A DNA stretch of 64,000 nt from IMCC2047 sp041395865. Its GTDB lineage: Bacteria > Pseudomonadota > Gammaproteobacteria > Pseudomonadales > IMCC2047. Position numbers and translations under genes: made by a program. The stretch is taken from assembly GCA_041395865.1 (NCBI GenBank), contig JAWKZQ010000001.1, positions 62,001-126,000 of the forward strand, given 5' to 3'. The notes beneath the pieces were generated by a model. It made no database searches, was not told where the DNA came from, and worked only from the letters and a program-made list of their open reading frames with translations. Below, piece after piece: positions 26,695 to 35,704 of the stretch; within the stretch, counting starts at the first letter, position 1, and the number at the start of each line of letters is the position of its first letter.

Positions 26695-27243
26695 CTATGT
26701 TCCGTCCTGCAGTTTGATCGCGCGAGGTCTTTCCAGCCAACCACCATGCCCGTCTGGCACAATCTCGATAATATCAACTGACCCTTTATTAATACTCACA
26801 ACCTTGCCATGGTTGCGCCCCACATAATTCCCCGGTTTCACCCGGTGAACACCGCCCTCAGCATCATCCAACAAGGCCCACAGTTCATTGTTGGACATGG
26901 AAAGCGTACCCACCATGGTAATAGCATCAACACTGAAGCCTTCCAAATATTCCTTGGGTCGGTTGAAGTCAGGCTTGATATTGCTTTTCGCCCGCTCCTG
27001 CTGGTACTTGATCAGCTTAATTTCAACCGGTGCCGTAAAGGGGCCTCGTAAACCCGCAGCGCTATACTGGAAGCTCTCATAGGGTTTAAATTCAGGCAAC
27101 GGCTCAATGCGGCCTTTCGGTCGCGCCTTTACTTCAGTCACATAAGCCTGAAGATCTTCGAATTCATTGCTGCTACAACCCGCCAGCAGTGAAGCCGAAG
27201 CAATCAGAGGAAGAAGACAATGATGCAACTTAATTTTCTGCAT
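26695..27243 (-). CDS. pilP: Type IV pilus lipoprotein PilP
   Basis: Inner-membrane lipoprotein of the pilus alignment subcomplex that links PilNO to the PilQ secretin. The signal peptide ends in the lipobox LAGC, with lipidated Cys23. The rest is a disordered segment and a C-terminal beta domain with LWALLDDAEGGVHRVKPGNYVGRNHGK-type sequence typical of PilP. The ATG overlaps the pilO stop by one base. Confidence 0.93.
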   Translation of the reverse strand: MQKIKLHHCLLPLIASASLLAGCSSNEFEDLQAYVTEVKARPKGRIEPLPEFKPYESFQYSAAGLRGPFTAPVEIKLIKYQQERAKSNIKPDFNRPKEYLEGFSVDAITMVGTLSMSNNELWALLDDAEGGVHRVKPGNYVGRNHGKVVSINKGSVDIIEIVPDGHGGWLERPRAIKLQDGT

Positions 27244-27857
27244 TACTCTTCCTCCTCATCACTGTACCGATACGTTTTGGCTGTAATGGTCATCGCTAAT
27301 AAACCACCAGACTCCGTAGGTTTAATTTCAAAATCGTGTAACGTCACGATTCGCGGCAGGCTGGCTACGCCACTGACGAATGAGCCCAAATCGTGGTAGC
27401 CGCCGCGCACCTGGATTTCAATGGGCAATTCCACATAAAATTCAGCGCGTTGTTCCGGTTGCAACTTGATAGAGTCAATCTCAAGACCACTGCCAAGACC
27501 TGTATGGGTAATATCTTCCAGCAGGCCCGGCACCTCGGTGTCGCTAGGCAGCTGCCTAACAAGTGCGCCGAAGGATTTTTCCATCTCCTCCATCTGCTTG
27601 CGATAAACCTCAAGATTGGCGGCCTTAAACGCCTTGCTCTCATACTCCTGCTTGAGCGCCACTTCTTTTCGCTCTTCTCGCGCCTGCTCGTCCAGTTTAT
27701 CGTTCAAGTGCAGGTAATAGCCCAGGAAAATCACGATACCCAGCACGAGCGCCCAGACAATAACCTTGACAAGAACTGGCCATGACCCAGCGTTCTTAAA
27801 ATCCAGGTCATTAATATCAAAATCCTTCAGCCCATCTGTTAATTCAGAAAAGTTCAC
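27243..27857 (-). CDS. pilO: Type IV pilus inner-membrane protein PilO
   Basis: Forms a heterodimer with PilN in the inner membrane and periplasm, transmitting between the motor and the secretin. It has a short cytoplasmic N-terminus (PilM-proximal), one membrane helix (about 29-48), a coiled-coil rich in E and K (about 50-95), and a ferredoxin-like domain to residue 204. The start is GTG, with GAGG 8 bases upstream. It lies three bases after pilN. Confidence 0.93.
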   Translation of the reverse strand: MNFSELTDGLKDFDINDLDFKNAGSWPVLVKVIVWALVLGIVIFLGYYLHLNDKLDEQAREERKEVALKQEYESKAFKAANLEVYRKQMEEMEKSFGALVRQLPSDTEVPGLLEDITHTGLGSGLEIDSIKLQPEQRAEFYVELPIEIQVRGGYHDLGSFVSGVASLPRIVTLHDFEIKPTESGGLLAMTITAKTYRYSDEEEE

Positions 27858-27860
27858 GAA

Positions 27861-28427
27861 TTAACCCTCCTGATCTTCGGTAGCAACATAACGTTTGACG
27901 GTAAGGTCAAAGTCATTGGACTTATCGCCACCATTTTGGCCTTCAACAGCTTTAACCGCTGTCAAATTCGGGTCAGTAAACCACTGCGAACCGTCCAGTC
28001 GGCGCATCAAGCTCGAAATACGGTTATTCGACTCGGCGCGCCCTTTAATAGAGAGGGCATCCCCTTTCCGCACCAGGCTGCTGTAATAAATGCCGTCAGG
28101 TAAAGTTCGTACGATCTCATCAAACATATGTACAATAACGGGACGGTTACCCTGCAACTCCTGGATAACCCGCATCCGTTCGATCAACTGGTCACGCTTC
28201 TTCTTGAGCTCATCAATCTCTTTAATCTTCCGCTCAAGGGCCGCAATTTCCCCTGAAAGATAGTTATTCCTGGCTTGCTGGCTTTCAATATTGCTGGCAA
28301 TGACCCGGTCATGCAGGAAGATAAACAACACTCCAGCGATTGCGACTGCCGCCAGAGCAATGAGGAATTCGCGTTGCTTTTCCGCCCGGCGTTCCTCACG
28401 CCAGGGCCTCAGGTTAATCCGTGCCAT
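27861..28427 (-). CDS. pilN: Type IV pilus inner-membrane protein PilN
   Basis: Bitopic membrane partner of PilO. The N-terminal MARINLRPWREERR contains the conserved INLLPWR-like segment that binds PilM in the cytoplasm. A membrane helix (about 22-42), a coiled coil (about 45-85) and a small periplasmic domain follow. The ATG overlaps the pilM stop (TAATG). Length 188. Confidence 0.94.
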   Translation of the reverse strand: MARINLRPWREERRAEKQREFLIALAAVAIAGVLFIFLHDRVIASNIESQQARNNYLSGEIAALERKIKEIDELKKKRDQLIERMRVIQELQGNRPVIVHMFDEIVRTLPDGIYYSSLVRKGDALSIKGRAESNNRISSLMRRLDGSQWFTDPNLTAVKAVEGQNGGDKSNDFDLTVKRYVATEDQEG

Positions 28428-29491
28428 TAATCAAAACTCCTCATCGCCAAACCGCAGGCAATCATCAGTGAGGGCGCATCATTGCTCAATGCCGTCGTAT
28501 TCACCTTAGGTGACACCGACATACCGACAAAGGGATTTGCCACCACTGTCGGGGTATCCGTCTTTTCCCGGACCGCTTCATCGAGCCCAGGAATACTGGA
28601 CGTCCCTCCCGCCATCACAATGTAATCCACCGAGTTGTGCTGGCTGGAAGAATAGAAGAATTGCAACGAGCGGGTCACCTGTTGAACAGCAGCATCAATA
28701 AAGGGCTTTAACACTTCCGACTCATAATCATCCGGCAAGCCACCCTGTTTTTTAGCCAAACCGGCTTCCTCGGCAGACAAACCGTAACGACGTTGAATTT
28801 CTTCTGTCAGTTGCTGCCCGCCAAATAGCTGCTCGCGAGTATAAATGGTTTTACCCTCACTGAGTACGCTCAGTGTTGTCATGGTCGCCCCAATATCAAC
28901 AACGGCCACTGTCTGGCTGCTCGGGTCTCCTTTCAGCTGGTCGGTAATCAGCTCAAAGGCGCGTTGCATCGCATAGGCCTCGACATCAACCACCTTGCAC
29001 TCGAGGCTCGCCACATCACACACATCTTCTCGGAGCTCAACATTGTCACTTCGACAAGCTGCCAACAATACTTCGGCCATTTCAGGATTCGATGTGGAGG
29101 GGCCCTGCACCTCAAAGTCCAGTGCCACCTCATCCAGCGCATAGGGAATATACTGGTCAGCCTCCACATTAATCTGGCTTTCCATTTCACTCTCCGAAAG
29201 AGAGGCGCTCATCTCGATCGTCTTAGTGATTACCGCAGAACCGGCAACAGCCACGGCGACATCCTTGGACTTTGTTTCGGAGCGCTTAACCGCGCGACGG
29301 ATAGCCTCGCCCACAGCCTCAACATCCGTAATATTGTTTTCAACAACGACACCGGCAGGCAACGGCTCGACGCCGTAGCTTTCAACCCGGTAACGGCCAC
29401 CAGACCGGCTCAATTCCAGCAGCTTGACCGAAGTCGAGCTGATATCGATGCCCAGAATCGGGCTGTTTTTCTTTTTGAATATTCCCAGCAC
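28427..29491 (-). CDS. pilM: Type IV pilus actin-like ATPase PilM
   Basis: Cytoplasmic actin/FtsA-like protein that docks to PilN and connects the pilus motor to the inner membrane. It shows LGIDISSTSVKLLELSRSGG (nucleotide-binding phosphate 1), EADQYIPY, LLAACR and VVDIGATMTTLSVL. I set the start at the GTG (29491), with GGGG 8 bases upstream, which gives 354 residues as in Pseudomonas PilM. It is the first gene of pilMNOPQ-aroK-aroB. Confidence 0.95.
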   Translation of the reverse strand: MLGIFKKKNSPILGIDISSTSVKLLELSRSGGRYRVESYGVEPLPAGVVVENNITDVEAVGEAIRRAVKRSETKSKDVAVAVAGSAVITKTIEMSASLSESEMESQINVEADQYIPYALDEVALDFEVQGPSTSNPEMAEVLLAACRSDNVELREDVCDVASLECKVVDVEAYAMQRAFELITDQLKGDPSSQTVAVVDIGATMTTLSVLSEGKTIYTREQLFGGQQLTEEIQRRYGLSAEEAGLAKKQGGLPDDYESEVLKPFIDAAVQQVTRSLQFFYSSSQHNSVDYIVMAGGTSSIPGLDEAVREKTDTPTVVANPFVGMSVSPKVNTTALSNDAPSLMIACGLAMRSFD

Positions 29492-29545
29492 AACAGTAAC
29501 CCCTTTATGCCCCAAACCATCCAGTGGGTAATTCGACTAACTATC

Positions 29546-29574
29546 ATTAAAGTCTATAAAACTGACTAGCGCAA
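29546..29574 (-). promoter_or_regulatory. Probable sigma-70 promoter of pilMNOPQ
   Basis: On the minus strand, TTGCGC (29569-29574) and TTTAAT (29546-29551) are separated by 17 bases, giving a start roughly 48 bases before the pilM GTG. On the other strand, a TATAAT at 29600-29605 may serve mrcA, but it lacks a clear -35. Confidence 0.4.
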
Positions 29575-29775
29575 ATAGATAACGGACAATAATTCTGCTT
29601 ATAATAGACAGCCGTTTCTCAGGCCAGGCGCGACTTTCAGCCAGCCTCCAAGTTGCTGCAAACAACAGGCCCGGACATGGTCGAATAAAATCGTTTAACA
29701 ACTGTCATAGTTCCCGCAGGGCCAGCAGATACAGGCAAGTCTAGCCGCCTTTTACCCATTTACCAGAATTTAGCA

Positions 29776-32292
29776 ATGAAGTTATCGAACCGATTCACCA
29801 AGCTTATTTTCCGCAGCCTACTCCTCATGTCCTGCCTGGGAGTTATTTTGGTGACAGGCCTGACCCTTTACCTCAATCCGCGCCTGCCCGAAATCGAAAC
29901 ACTGAAAAACATCCAGCTACAAACCCCTCTGCGTATCTATTCCGCCGATAACAAACTGCTCGCCGAGTTTGGCGAAAAACGTCGCCAGCCAATCGACTAC
30001 CTAGAGGTGCCCCCCCTGTTCATCAAGGCTATTCTTGCCGCAGAAGACGACCGCTTTGAGAAACACCATGGTGTAGACATTACCAGCCTGCTGCGCGCCG
30101 CAGCCCAGCTGATCAGCACGGGCCACATTCAAAGCGGCGGCAGCACCATTACCATGCAGGTCGCCAAAAACTATTTCCTGACCCACGAGCGAACCTTCAG
30201 CCGCAAATTTAACGAAATCTTACTCGCCCTCCAGATCGAGCAGGAGCTCTCAAAGCAGGAAATCATGGAGCTCTACGTTAACAAGATTTACCTCGGCAAC
30301 CGCGCCTATGGCATCCAGGCCGCCGCCCGGGTCTACTATGGTAAAAATATTGACGAATTAGACTTAGCCCAGCTGGCAATGATTGCCGGGCTGCCCAAAG
30401 CGCCCTCGAGCTACAACCCCCTGGCCAACCCCGAACGCGCCCTGGAGCGCAGAAACTGGATTCTGCAGCGCATGCTGAAACTGGATTATATCGACGGGGC
30501 CAGTTACGAAGCCGCCTCCAGCCAGCCCGTTTCCGCGCTTCACCACGCTCTAAAACCCGAAATTGACGCCGCCTATGTCGCCGAAATGGTGCGTTCCGAA
30601 CTGCTCAAAAATTTCTCAGCCGAACAAATTTACACCTCTGGCTTAAAGGTTTTTACAACCATCCAAAGCGACCTGCAGCAAAGCGCCAGCCAGGCCGTGC
30701 AGTCAGGCATTCTGGCCTATGAGAAGCGCCACGGCTACCGCGGGCCACAAGAGCGCTCAGATATCAGCACCCCCGAAAAAATGGACGCCGCCCTACACGC
30801 ACTCAAGCAGCGCAAGTCTGTTGGTCCTCTGCAACCGGCACTGGTCACAGCAGTTAAAAAGCAATCCCTGTCAGCCACCCTGGCATCCGGCGAACACGTT
30901 GTCGTACCTTGGGACGGCATTAGCTGGGCTCGCCGCTTTATCAACGTCAATGCCATGGGCCCCAAACCGGACCAAGCAAGCGATGTCGCCCAACCCGGCG
31001 ACCAGGTTTACCTGATTAAGGAAACCGGCGAAAACGACACGGATAAATGGTCTCTCGGCCAAACGCCCCAAATTCAAAGCGCCTTTGTGTCGCTAAACCC
31101 TGATAACGGCGCCCTGTTGGCACTGGTTGGCGGCTTCAACTACCACTCCAACAAATATAACCGCGCCACCCAGGCGGCACGCCAACCCGGCTCAAACTTC
31201 AAACCCTTTATTTACACCGCTGCCCTCGAAAACGGCTATACCGCCGCCAGCATCATCAACGATGCCCCGGTTGTCTTTGACGACAACCAGTTGGAAAATG
31301 CCTGGCGCCCGGAAAACTACAGCGGCAAATTCTTCGGCCCAACCCGGCTGCGTACCGCCCTGTACAAATCCCGCAACCTCGTATCCATTCGCCTGCTGCG
31401 GGCTATCGGCATCCCTAATGCCGTCAATTACGTCCAGCGCTTTGGCTTCAACCGGGCCAGCCTGCCCCGGGACCTGTCCCTGGCGCTCGGCAGCGCAGCT
31501 TTCACCCCCCTGGAAATCGCCACCGGCTACGCCAGCTTCGCTAACGGCGGTTATAAGGTCACGCCCTTCTTCATCGCCAGGATTGAAAACGACCAGGGTC
31601 AATTACTGTATCTGCATACCCCCGAAACCGCCTGCCTGGACTGCCCGGCAAATGCGCCCATCATAAGCAGCAACCAGGAAACTACCGTCGACAGCAGCAC
31701 AGACCGCACCCCAGAAAACACGGGGCGCTTGATAAAAGAGGACGGAGAGCTTGCTGAAATAACGCTACCGCCTATTTCCAAACGCCTGCTCGAAGCAGAG
31801 CGAATCGTCGAACCGCGTGCGCTTTATATTATGGACAACATCCTCAAGGACGTTGTGAAACGAGGCACTGCACGCCGAGCCCAAGCCTTGGGCAGGAACG
31901 ACTTGGCGGGCAAAACTGGCACCACCAACGACCAAAAGGATGCGTGGTTTTCAGGTTACCAGAGAACAATTGTCGCAACCGCCTGGATGGGCTTCGACCA
32001 ACCCCAACCCATGGGTCGGCGCGAAACAGGCGGGTTTGCCGCCCTGCCAATCTGGGTTGACTTCATGCGCGACGCCCTGCAGGGCGTACCCGAGTCACGC
32101 CTTGCACAACCCGAAGGTCTGGTGACAGTACGAATCGACCCAGCCACCGGCTTACGTGCCGCGCCTGGTAGCGAAGACGCTATTTTTGAAATTTTCCGCA
32201 GCGAAAAAGCCCCCGAAGAGAGCGTCAGTCACACAGAACTACCGCCCGTATTCGGTGAGGACGAAGAAAGTATTCCAGAGCAGCTCTTCTAA
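29776..32292 (+). CDS. mrcA: Penicillin-binding protein 1A (bifunctional transglycosylase/transpeptidase)
   Basis: Polymerises and crosslinks peptidoglycan on the outer face of the inner membrane. An N-terminal membrane anchor (about 12-32) precedes the GT51 transglycosylase domain with catalytic Glu90 in AAEDDRFEKHHGVD, an OB-like insert (about 320-430), and the transpeptidase domain with SNFK (Ser473), SRN and KTGT (Lys713). The length (838) fits PBP1a. It is divergent from pilM, as in Pseudomonas (ponA). Confidence 0.95.
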   Translation: MKLSNRFTKLIFRSLLLMSCLGVILVTGLTLYLNPRLPEIETLKNIQLQTPLRIYSADNKLLAEFGEKRRQPIDYLEVPPLFIKAILAAEDDRFEKHHGVDITSLLRAAAQLISTGHIQSGGSTITMQVAKNYFLTHERTFSRKFNEILLALQIEQELSKQEIMELYVNKIYLGNRAYGIQAAARVYYGKNIDELDLAQLAMIAGLPKAPSSYNPLANPERALERRNWILQRMLKLDYIDGASYEAASSQPVSALHHALKPEIDAAYVAEMVRSELLKNFSAEQIYTSGLKVFTTIQSDLQQSASQAVQSGILAYEKRHGYRGPQERSDISTPEKMDAALHALKQRKSVGPLQPALVTAVKKQSLSATLASGEHVVVPWDGISWARRFINVNAMGPKPDQASDVAQPGDQVYLIKETGENDTDKWSLGQTPQIQSAFVSLNPDNGALLALVGGFNYHSNKYNRATQAARQPGSNFKPFIYTAALENGYTAASIINDAPVVFDDNQLENAWRPENYSGKFFGPTRLRTALYKSRNLVSIRLLRAIGIPNAVNYVQRFGFNRASLPRDLSLALGSAAFTPLEIATGYASFANGGYKVTPFFIARIENDQGQLLYLHTPETACLDCPANAPIISSNQETTVDSSTDRTPENTGRLIKEDGELAEITLPPISKRLLEAERIVEPRALYIMDNILKDVVKRGTARRAQALGRNDLAGKTGTTNDQKDAWFSGYQRTIVATAWMGFDQPQPMGRRETGGFAALPIWVDFMRDALQGVPESRLAQPEGLVTVRIDPATGLRAAPGSEDAIFEIFRSEKAPEESVSHTELPPVFGEDEESIPEQLF

Positions 32293-32321
32293 CCGTCCTA
32301 ACCCCAATCACCAGACATAAA

Positions 32322-32351
32322 AAAACCCCTGACGTCGCCGTCAGGGGTTTT
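32322..32351. terminator. Bidirectional rho-independent terminator between mrcA and rpmE
   Basis: A perfect 13-base inverted repeat (AAAACCCCTGACG / CGTCAGGGGTTTT) with a 4-base loop TCGC ends in a T-run on both strands. It sits between the convergent mrcA and rpmE genes and should terminate both. Confidence 0.92.
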
Positions 32352-32372
32352 AAGAACTGCGTTCGAGCAAAC

Positions 32373-32582
32373 TTACTTAACGCGGCTACCGAAACGCTTG
32401 TTGAAGCGATCAATACGTCCGCCACGATCAACCACTTTCTGCTTACCGGTATAGAAAGGGTGGCACTGCGAACATACGTCGACATGCATATCCTCAGCCA
32501 GGGTTGAGCGGGTTTGAATTTTGTTACCACAGCTGCAAGTTACTGTGATGTCTTCGTATTTAGGGTGGATGCCCTGTTTCAT
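32373..32582 (-). CDS. rpmE: 50S ribosomal protein L31 (zinc-binding type)
   Basis: Ribosomal protein bL31 bridging the two subunits. The 69-residue form starts MKQGIHPKYEDI and has the four-cysteine zinc set (CSC near 16-18, CSQC at about 37-40), so it is the C+ zinc-containing paralogue. It ends in DRFNKRFGSRVK. The frame is open further upstream, but the ATG at 32582 matches all homologues. The zinc-free paralogue (YkgM type) is not in this window. Confidence 0.95.
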   Translation of the reverse strand: MKQGIHPKYEDITVTCSCGNKIQTRSTLAEDMHVDVCSQCHPFYTGKQKVVDRGGRIDRFNKRFGSRVK

Positions 32583-32613
32583 GTCGTTCACCTCTGTATA
32601 TAATGCACCGCCA

Positions 32614-32629
32614 CCTGGGCCCCGCCAGG
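32614..32629 (-). promoter_or_regulatory. Leader hairpin of rpmE
   Basis: CCTGG / CCAGG (32614-32618 and 32625-32629) can form a GC-rich hairpin just upstream of the rpmE ribosome-binding region, inside a leader of about 100 bases. It could control translation; nothing proves this here. Confidence 0.3.
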
Positions 32630-32690
32630 CACCGTACATATTGATATCATTGGGCCCTGTTTGAGGCAGCACCCAGAATCGGGACGCGCA

Positions 32691-32718
32691 ATCATAACAG
32701 AACGCACTATAGAATCAA
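32691..32718 (-). promoter_or_regulatory. Sigma-70 promoter of rpmE
   Basis: On the minus strand, TTGATT (32713-32718), a 16-base spacer and TATGAT (32691-32696) form a good sigma-70 promoter. Transcription would begin about 100 bases before the rpmE ATG, giving an unusually long leader for such a small gene. Confidence 0.5.
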
Positions 32719-32744
32719 CAGAAACTTGGGTTAGACTACGCCGA

Positions 32745-34967
32745 ATGAACTCGCCCCCCTGCATACTCAAAGTTGCACTGCCCACGCCGTTACGCGCGCT
32801 CTTCGACTACCTGCCCCCAAGCAAGACTGACCCGCAACAGCTCGTCCCGGGAATGCGCGTCAAGGCACCCTTTGGCAAGCGAACCCTGATCGGTTTCATT
32901 GTCGATATCAGCGATCACTCAGACTTCGCTGCCGACAAACTAAAATCCGTCAGCCAGGTTATCGACCAGGAGCCGGTTATTGCCTCCGATATGCTGGCCC
33001 TGTATCGCTGGTGCGCGCACTATTACCAACACGCTATTGGCGATACGCTTTGCACTGCATTGCCAGCCTTATTGTGCAAGGGCGAATCGTTTCAGCCACA
33101 CCGCGAAACGCTTTATCAACTCACCGAAAGCGGCCGGCAAATATCGTCCACAACCCTAAGCAAAGCACCGAAACAGGCCGAAATTCTGCGCCTGGTCCAC
33201 GAACACAATAACCAGCTCGGTGAGCACGTATTCAAAACACTGGCGCTCTCCGACAGCGCCTTAAAGGCCATGCTCGACAAAGGCTGGCTAAGCAAAACAT
33301 TTATCGACCCCGCCGTTGGCCAGCGCCCGCCAAAGTTGCTTGCCGAGGCCCCCTTTAAACTCAACCATGAGCAGGAGGCGGCCGTAACCGCAATCAATAC
33401 CGCCAGCGGCACCTTCCAGAGCTTCCTGCTCGATGGCGTCACCGGCAGCGGCAAAACCGAAGTTTACCTGCACAGCATTGAGCACACCCTCAACCAGGGG
33501 CAGGCAGCCCTCATATTGGTGCCTGAAATTGGCCTCACGCCGCAAACCGTCGCCCGCTTCAAGCAGCGTTTTAACGTGCCTGTTGCGATCCTGCATTCCG
33601 GCCTCACCGACAAACAACGCCTGCACGACTGGGTAGCCGCCGAACAGGGCCGAAGCCCGATCCTGATTGGCACCCGCTCGGCGATATTCGCCCCCATAAA
33701 AAAGCTCGGCCTGATCATCGTCGACGAGGAACACGACCTGTCCTTCAAACAACAGGACGGCCTGCGCTACCATGCCCGCGACGTTGCCGTCATGCGCGCC
33801 AGCCGTGCAAACATTCCGGTCGTGCTAGGCAGCGCAACCCCTTCACTGGAAAGCCTGCATAACGCCAAAACCGCCCGCTACCAGCATTTAACGCTATCCC
33901 AACGGGCAGCAAACGCCCAGCCGCCCCGCTTTGAGCTGATCGACATCCGCAGCCGCCCGCTTGACGAAGGCTTTTCGCAACCACTGGTTCGCCTGATCAA
34001 ATCACACCTGCAAGCCGGCCAGCAGGTACTGGTGTTCCTTAACCGTCGCGGTTTTGCTCCGACCCTGATGTGCCACAGTTGCGGCTGGATGGCCGAGTGC
34101 CAGCGCTGCGAAACCCGCTATACCCTGCACCGCAACCCCCAGCAACTGCGCTGCCACCATTGCGACGCACAACGCCCCGTTCCAGAGCAGTGCCCCGAGT
34201 GTGGCGACATACAATTAAGCCAGGTGGGCATTGGCACAGAACGAAGCGAAGATTTTATCAGCAGGATTTTCCCTGACGTCCCAACCCTGCGCATTGACCG
34301 CGACAGCACCCGGCGCAAGGGCGCCCTGCAGGACATGATCAACCAGATTCAGGAAGGCAAACCCTGCATCCTGGTTGGCACCCAAATGATTGCCAAAGGG
34401 CACCATTTCCCAAACATCACCCTGGTCGCCATTCTTGATGCCGACGGCGGTTTTTTCAGCGCCGATTTCAGGGGCCTGGAGCGCATGAGCCAGCTTATTA
34501 CCCAGGTCGGAGGCAGGGCAGGGCGCGCCGAAAAACCGGGAACCGTCGCCATACAAACCCACCAGGCCGATCACCCCTTGCTGCAACTGCTTGCCCAGCA
34601 GGGCTATGGCCAACTTGCGCAACAGCTGCTAGAGGAGCGCCAGCAAGCCCAACTTCCACCCTGCCAGCATGCAGCGATACTGCGCGCCGAGGCTGCCCAG
34701 GAAGAAGCGCCTTTCGCTTTTTTACAGCTGGCCCGCGAACTCGCCGAAGAAAACCACTCCAGCCAATCGCGCGTCGAGGTTTTCGGCCCGATTCCAGCCG
34801 TCATGTTCAAGCGAGCCGGCCGTTACCGGGCTCAGCTTTTGTTGCAAAGCCCGCAGCGTAACGTCCTCCAGGCTCTCTTAACCCGCCTGGCGCATCAGCT
34901 GGAGCAAAACAAGCTGGCGCGTAAAGTGCGCTGGTCCATTGATGTCGATCCACAGGAAAGTTTTTAA
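32745..34967 (+). CDS. priA: Primosomal protein N' (replication restart helicase PriA)
   Basis: 3'-5' DNA helicase that reloads the replisome at stalled forks. The N-terminal DNA-binding domain (MNSPPCILKVALPTPLRALFDY) defines the start at 32745 (740 residues); an open extension upstream is not conserved. Walker A GVTGSGKTE is at 231-239 and DEEH begins at Asp327. The cysteine-rich zinc region (CHSCGWMAECQRC ... CHHC ... CPECG) lies between the two helicase lobes. In Pseudomonas, argS follows; here it does not. Confidence 0.96.
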   Translation: MNSPPCILKVALPTPLRALFDYLPPSKTDPQQLVPGMRVKAPFGKRTLIGFIVDISDHSDFAADKLKSVSQVIDQEPVIASDMLALYRWCAHYYQHAIGDTLCTALPALLCKGESFQPHRETLYQLTESGRQISSTTLSKAPKQAEILRLVHEHNNQLGEHVFKTLALSDSALKAMLDKGWLSKTFIDPAVGQRPPKLLAEAPFKLNHEQEAAVTAINTASGTFQSFLLDGVTGSGKTEVYLHSIEHTLNQGQAALILVPEIGLTPQTVARFKQRFNVPVAILHSGLTDKQRLHDWVAAEQGRSPILIGTRSAIFAPIKKLGLIIVDEEHDLSFKQQDGLRYHARDVAVMRASRANIPVVLGSATPSLESLHNAKTARYQHLTLSQRAANAQPPRFELIDIRSRPLDEGFSQPLVRLIKSHLQAGQQVLVFLNRRGFAPTLMCHSCGWMAECQRCETRYTLHRNPQQLRCHHCDAQRPVPEQCPECGDIQLSQVGIGTERSEDFISRIFPDVPTLRIDRDSTRRKGALQDMINQIQEGKPCILVGTQMIAKGHHFPNITLVAILDADGGFFSADFRGLERMSQLITQVGGRAGRAEKPGTVAIQTHQADHPLLQLLAQQGYGQLAQQLLEERQQAQLPPCQHAAILRAEAAQEEAPFAFLQLARELAEENHSSQSRVEVFGPIPAVMFKRAGRYRAQLLLQSPQRNVLQALLTRLAHQLEQNKLARKVRWSIDVDPQESF

Positions 34968-35048
34968 CCCTACCCATTAACACGCGACAATCCTGCCTCT
35001 ACAATAGGCGCTGCTTTCTGTATCAAAAGGCCCCGCCAGCAATTCAAT

Positions 35049-35621
35049 ATGCACGATTACGCCCGTAGCGTTCAACGCAACAAACAAAGCCAGAAGAAAA
35101 AGCCGCAAAAAGCCGCTTTGCCCAAGTGGTTAATTCCGCTGACACTGCTACTGGTTGCCGCCCTGGTCTTTGGTCTTTATAAACTGACTCGCGTGCCACC
35201 CGCCGAGCTGCCTGCAAAAATCGAAGCGCCAGCCCAGAAAAAGGAAAGCAAGCCGAAGACGGTCACTAAGCCCCGTGAGGTTAAGGAAGATTACGACTTC
35301 TACAACCTCCTGCCCGAAAGCGAGGTCATCGCGCCTAAAGTCGAGGAGTACTCGACAAAAAAAGCGGATGCAACCGGCAAACAGTACACCTATATGCTTC
35401 AGGCGGGCTCATTCCGAAGTGCCGCCGAAGCGGACCGGTTACGCGCCAAATTACTGCTCGAAGGCCTGACCGTAAACACCAGCAAGGTGACAAACCAGAA
35501 TGGCGACGTCTGGCACAGAGTCATCGTAGGCCCCTTCTCCTCACGCTCCAAACTTAATCGCGCCCAGGACATTCTGGCCAATAACAACACCGATTCCATG
35601 CTGATCAAGGTGGAGCGCTAA
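35049..35621 (+). CDS. FtsN-like SPOR-domain cell division protein
   Basis: A 190-residue bitopic protein. A basic N-terminus (about 1-25) and a membrane helix (about 27-45, WLIPLTLLLVAALVFGLY) precede a proline/lysine-rich linker and a C-terminal SPOR domain (about 108-188, starting YTYMLQAGSFRSAAEADRLRAKL) that binds denuded septal glycan. Position between priA and hslV matches ftsN in Pseudomonas and E. coli relatives. It could be another SPOR protein, so I leave the symbol blank. Confidence 0.85.
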   Translation: MHDYARSVQRNKQSQKKKPQKAALPKWLIPLTLLLVAALVFGLYKLTRVPPAELPAKIEAPAQKKESKPKTVTKPREVKEDYDFYNLLPESEVIAPKVEEYSTKKADATGKQYTYMLQAGSFRSAAEADRLRAKLLLEGLTVNTSKVTNQNGDVWHRVIVGPFSSRSKLNRAQDILANNNTDSMLIKVER

Positions 35622-35639
35622 CGGCCTGCAAGGCAACAC

Positions 35640-35667
35640 CTTGAATTCTCGCTCGGCACCTCCATAT
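35640..35667 (+). promoter_or_regulatory. Sigma-32 (heat shock) promoter of hslVU
   Basis: CTTGAA (35640-35645), a 14-base spacer and CTCCATAT (35660-35667) match the RpoH consensus CTTGAA-N(11-16)-CCCCATNT at all -35 bases and all but one defined -10 base. It ends about 37 bases before the hslV ATG, and hslVU is a classical sigma-32 target. Confidence 0.75.
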
Positions 35668-35704
35668 TGAGCAATTCACCCCAGCATTAAATTAAGGCAA
35701 GCGC

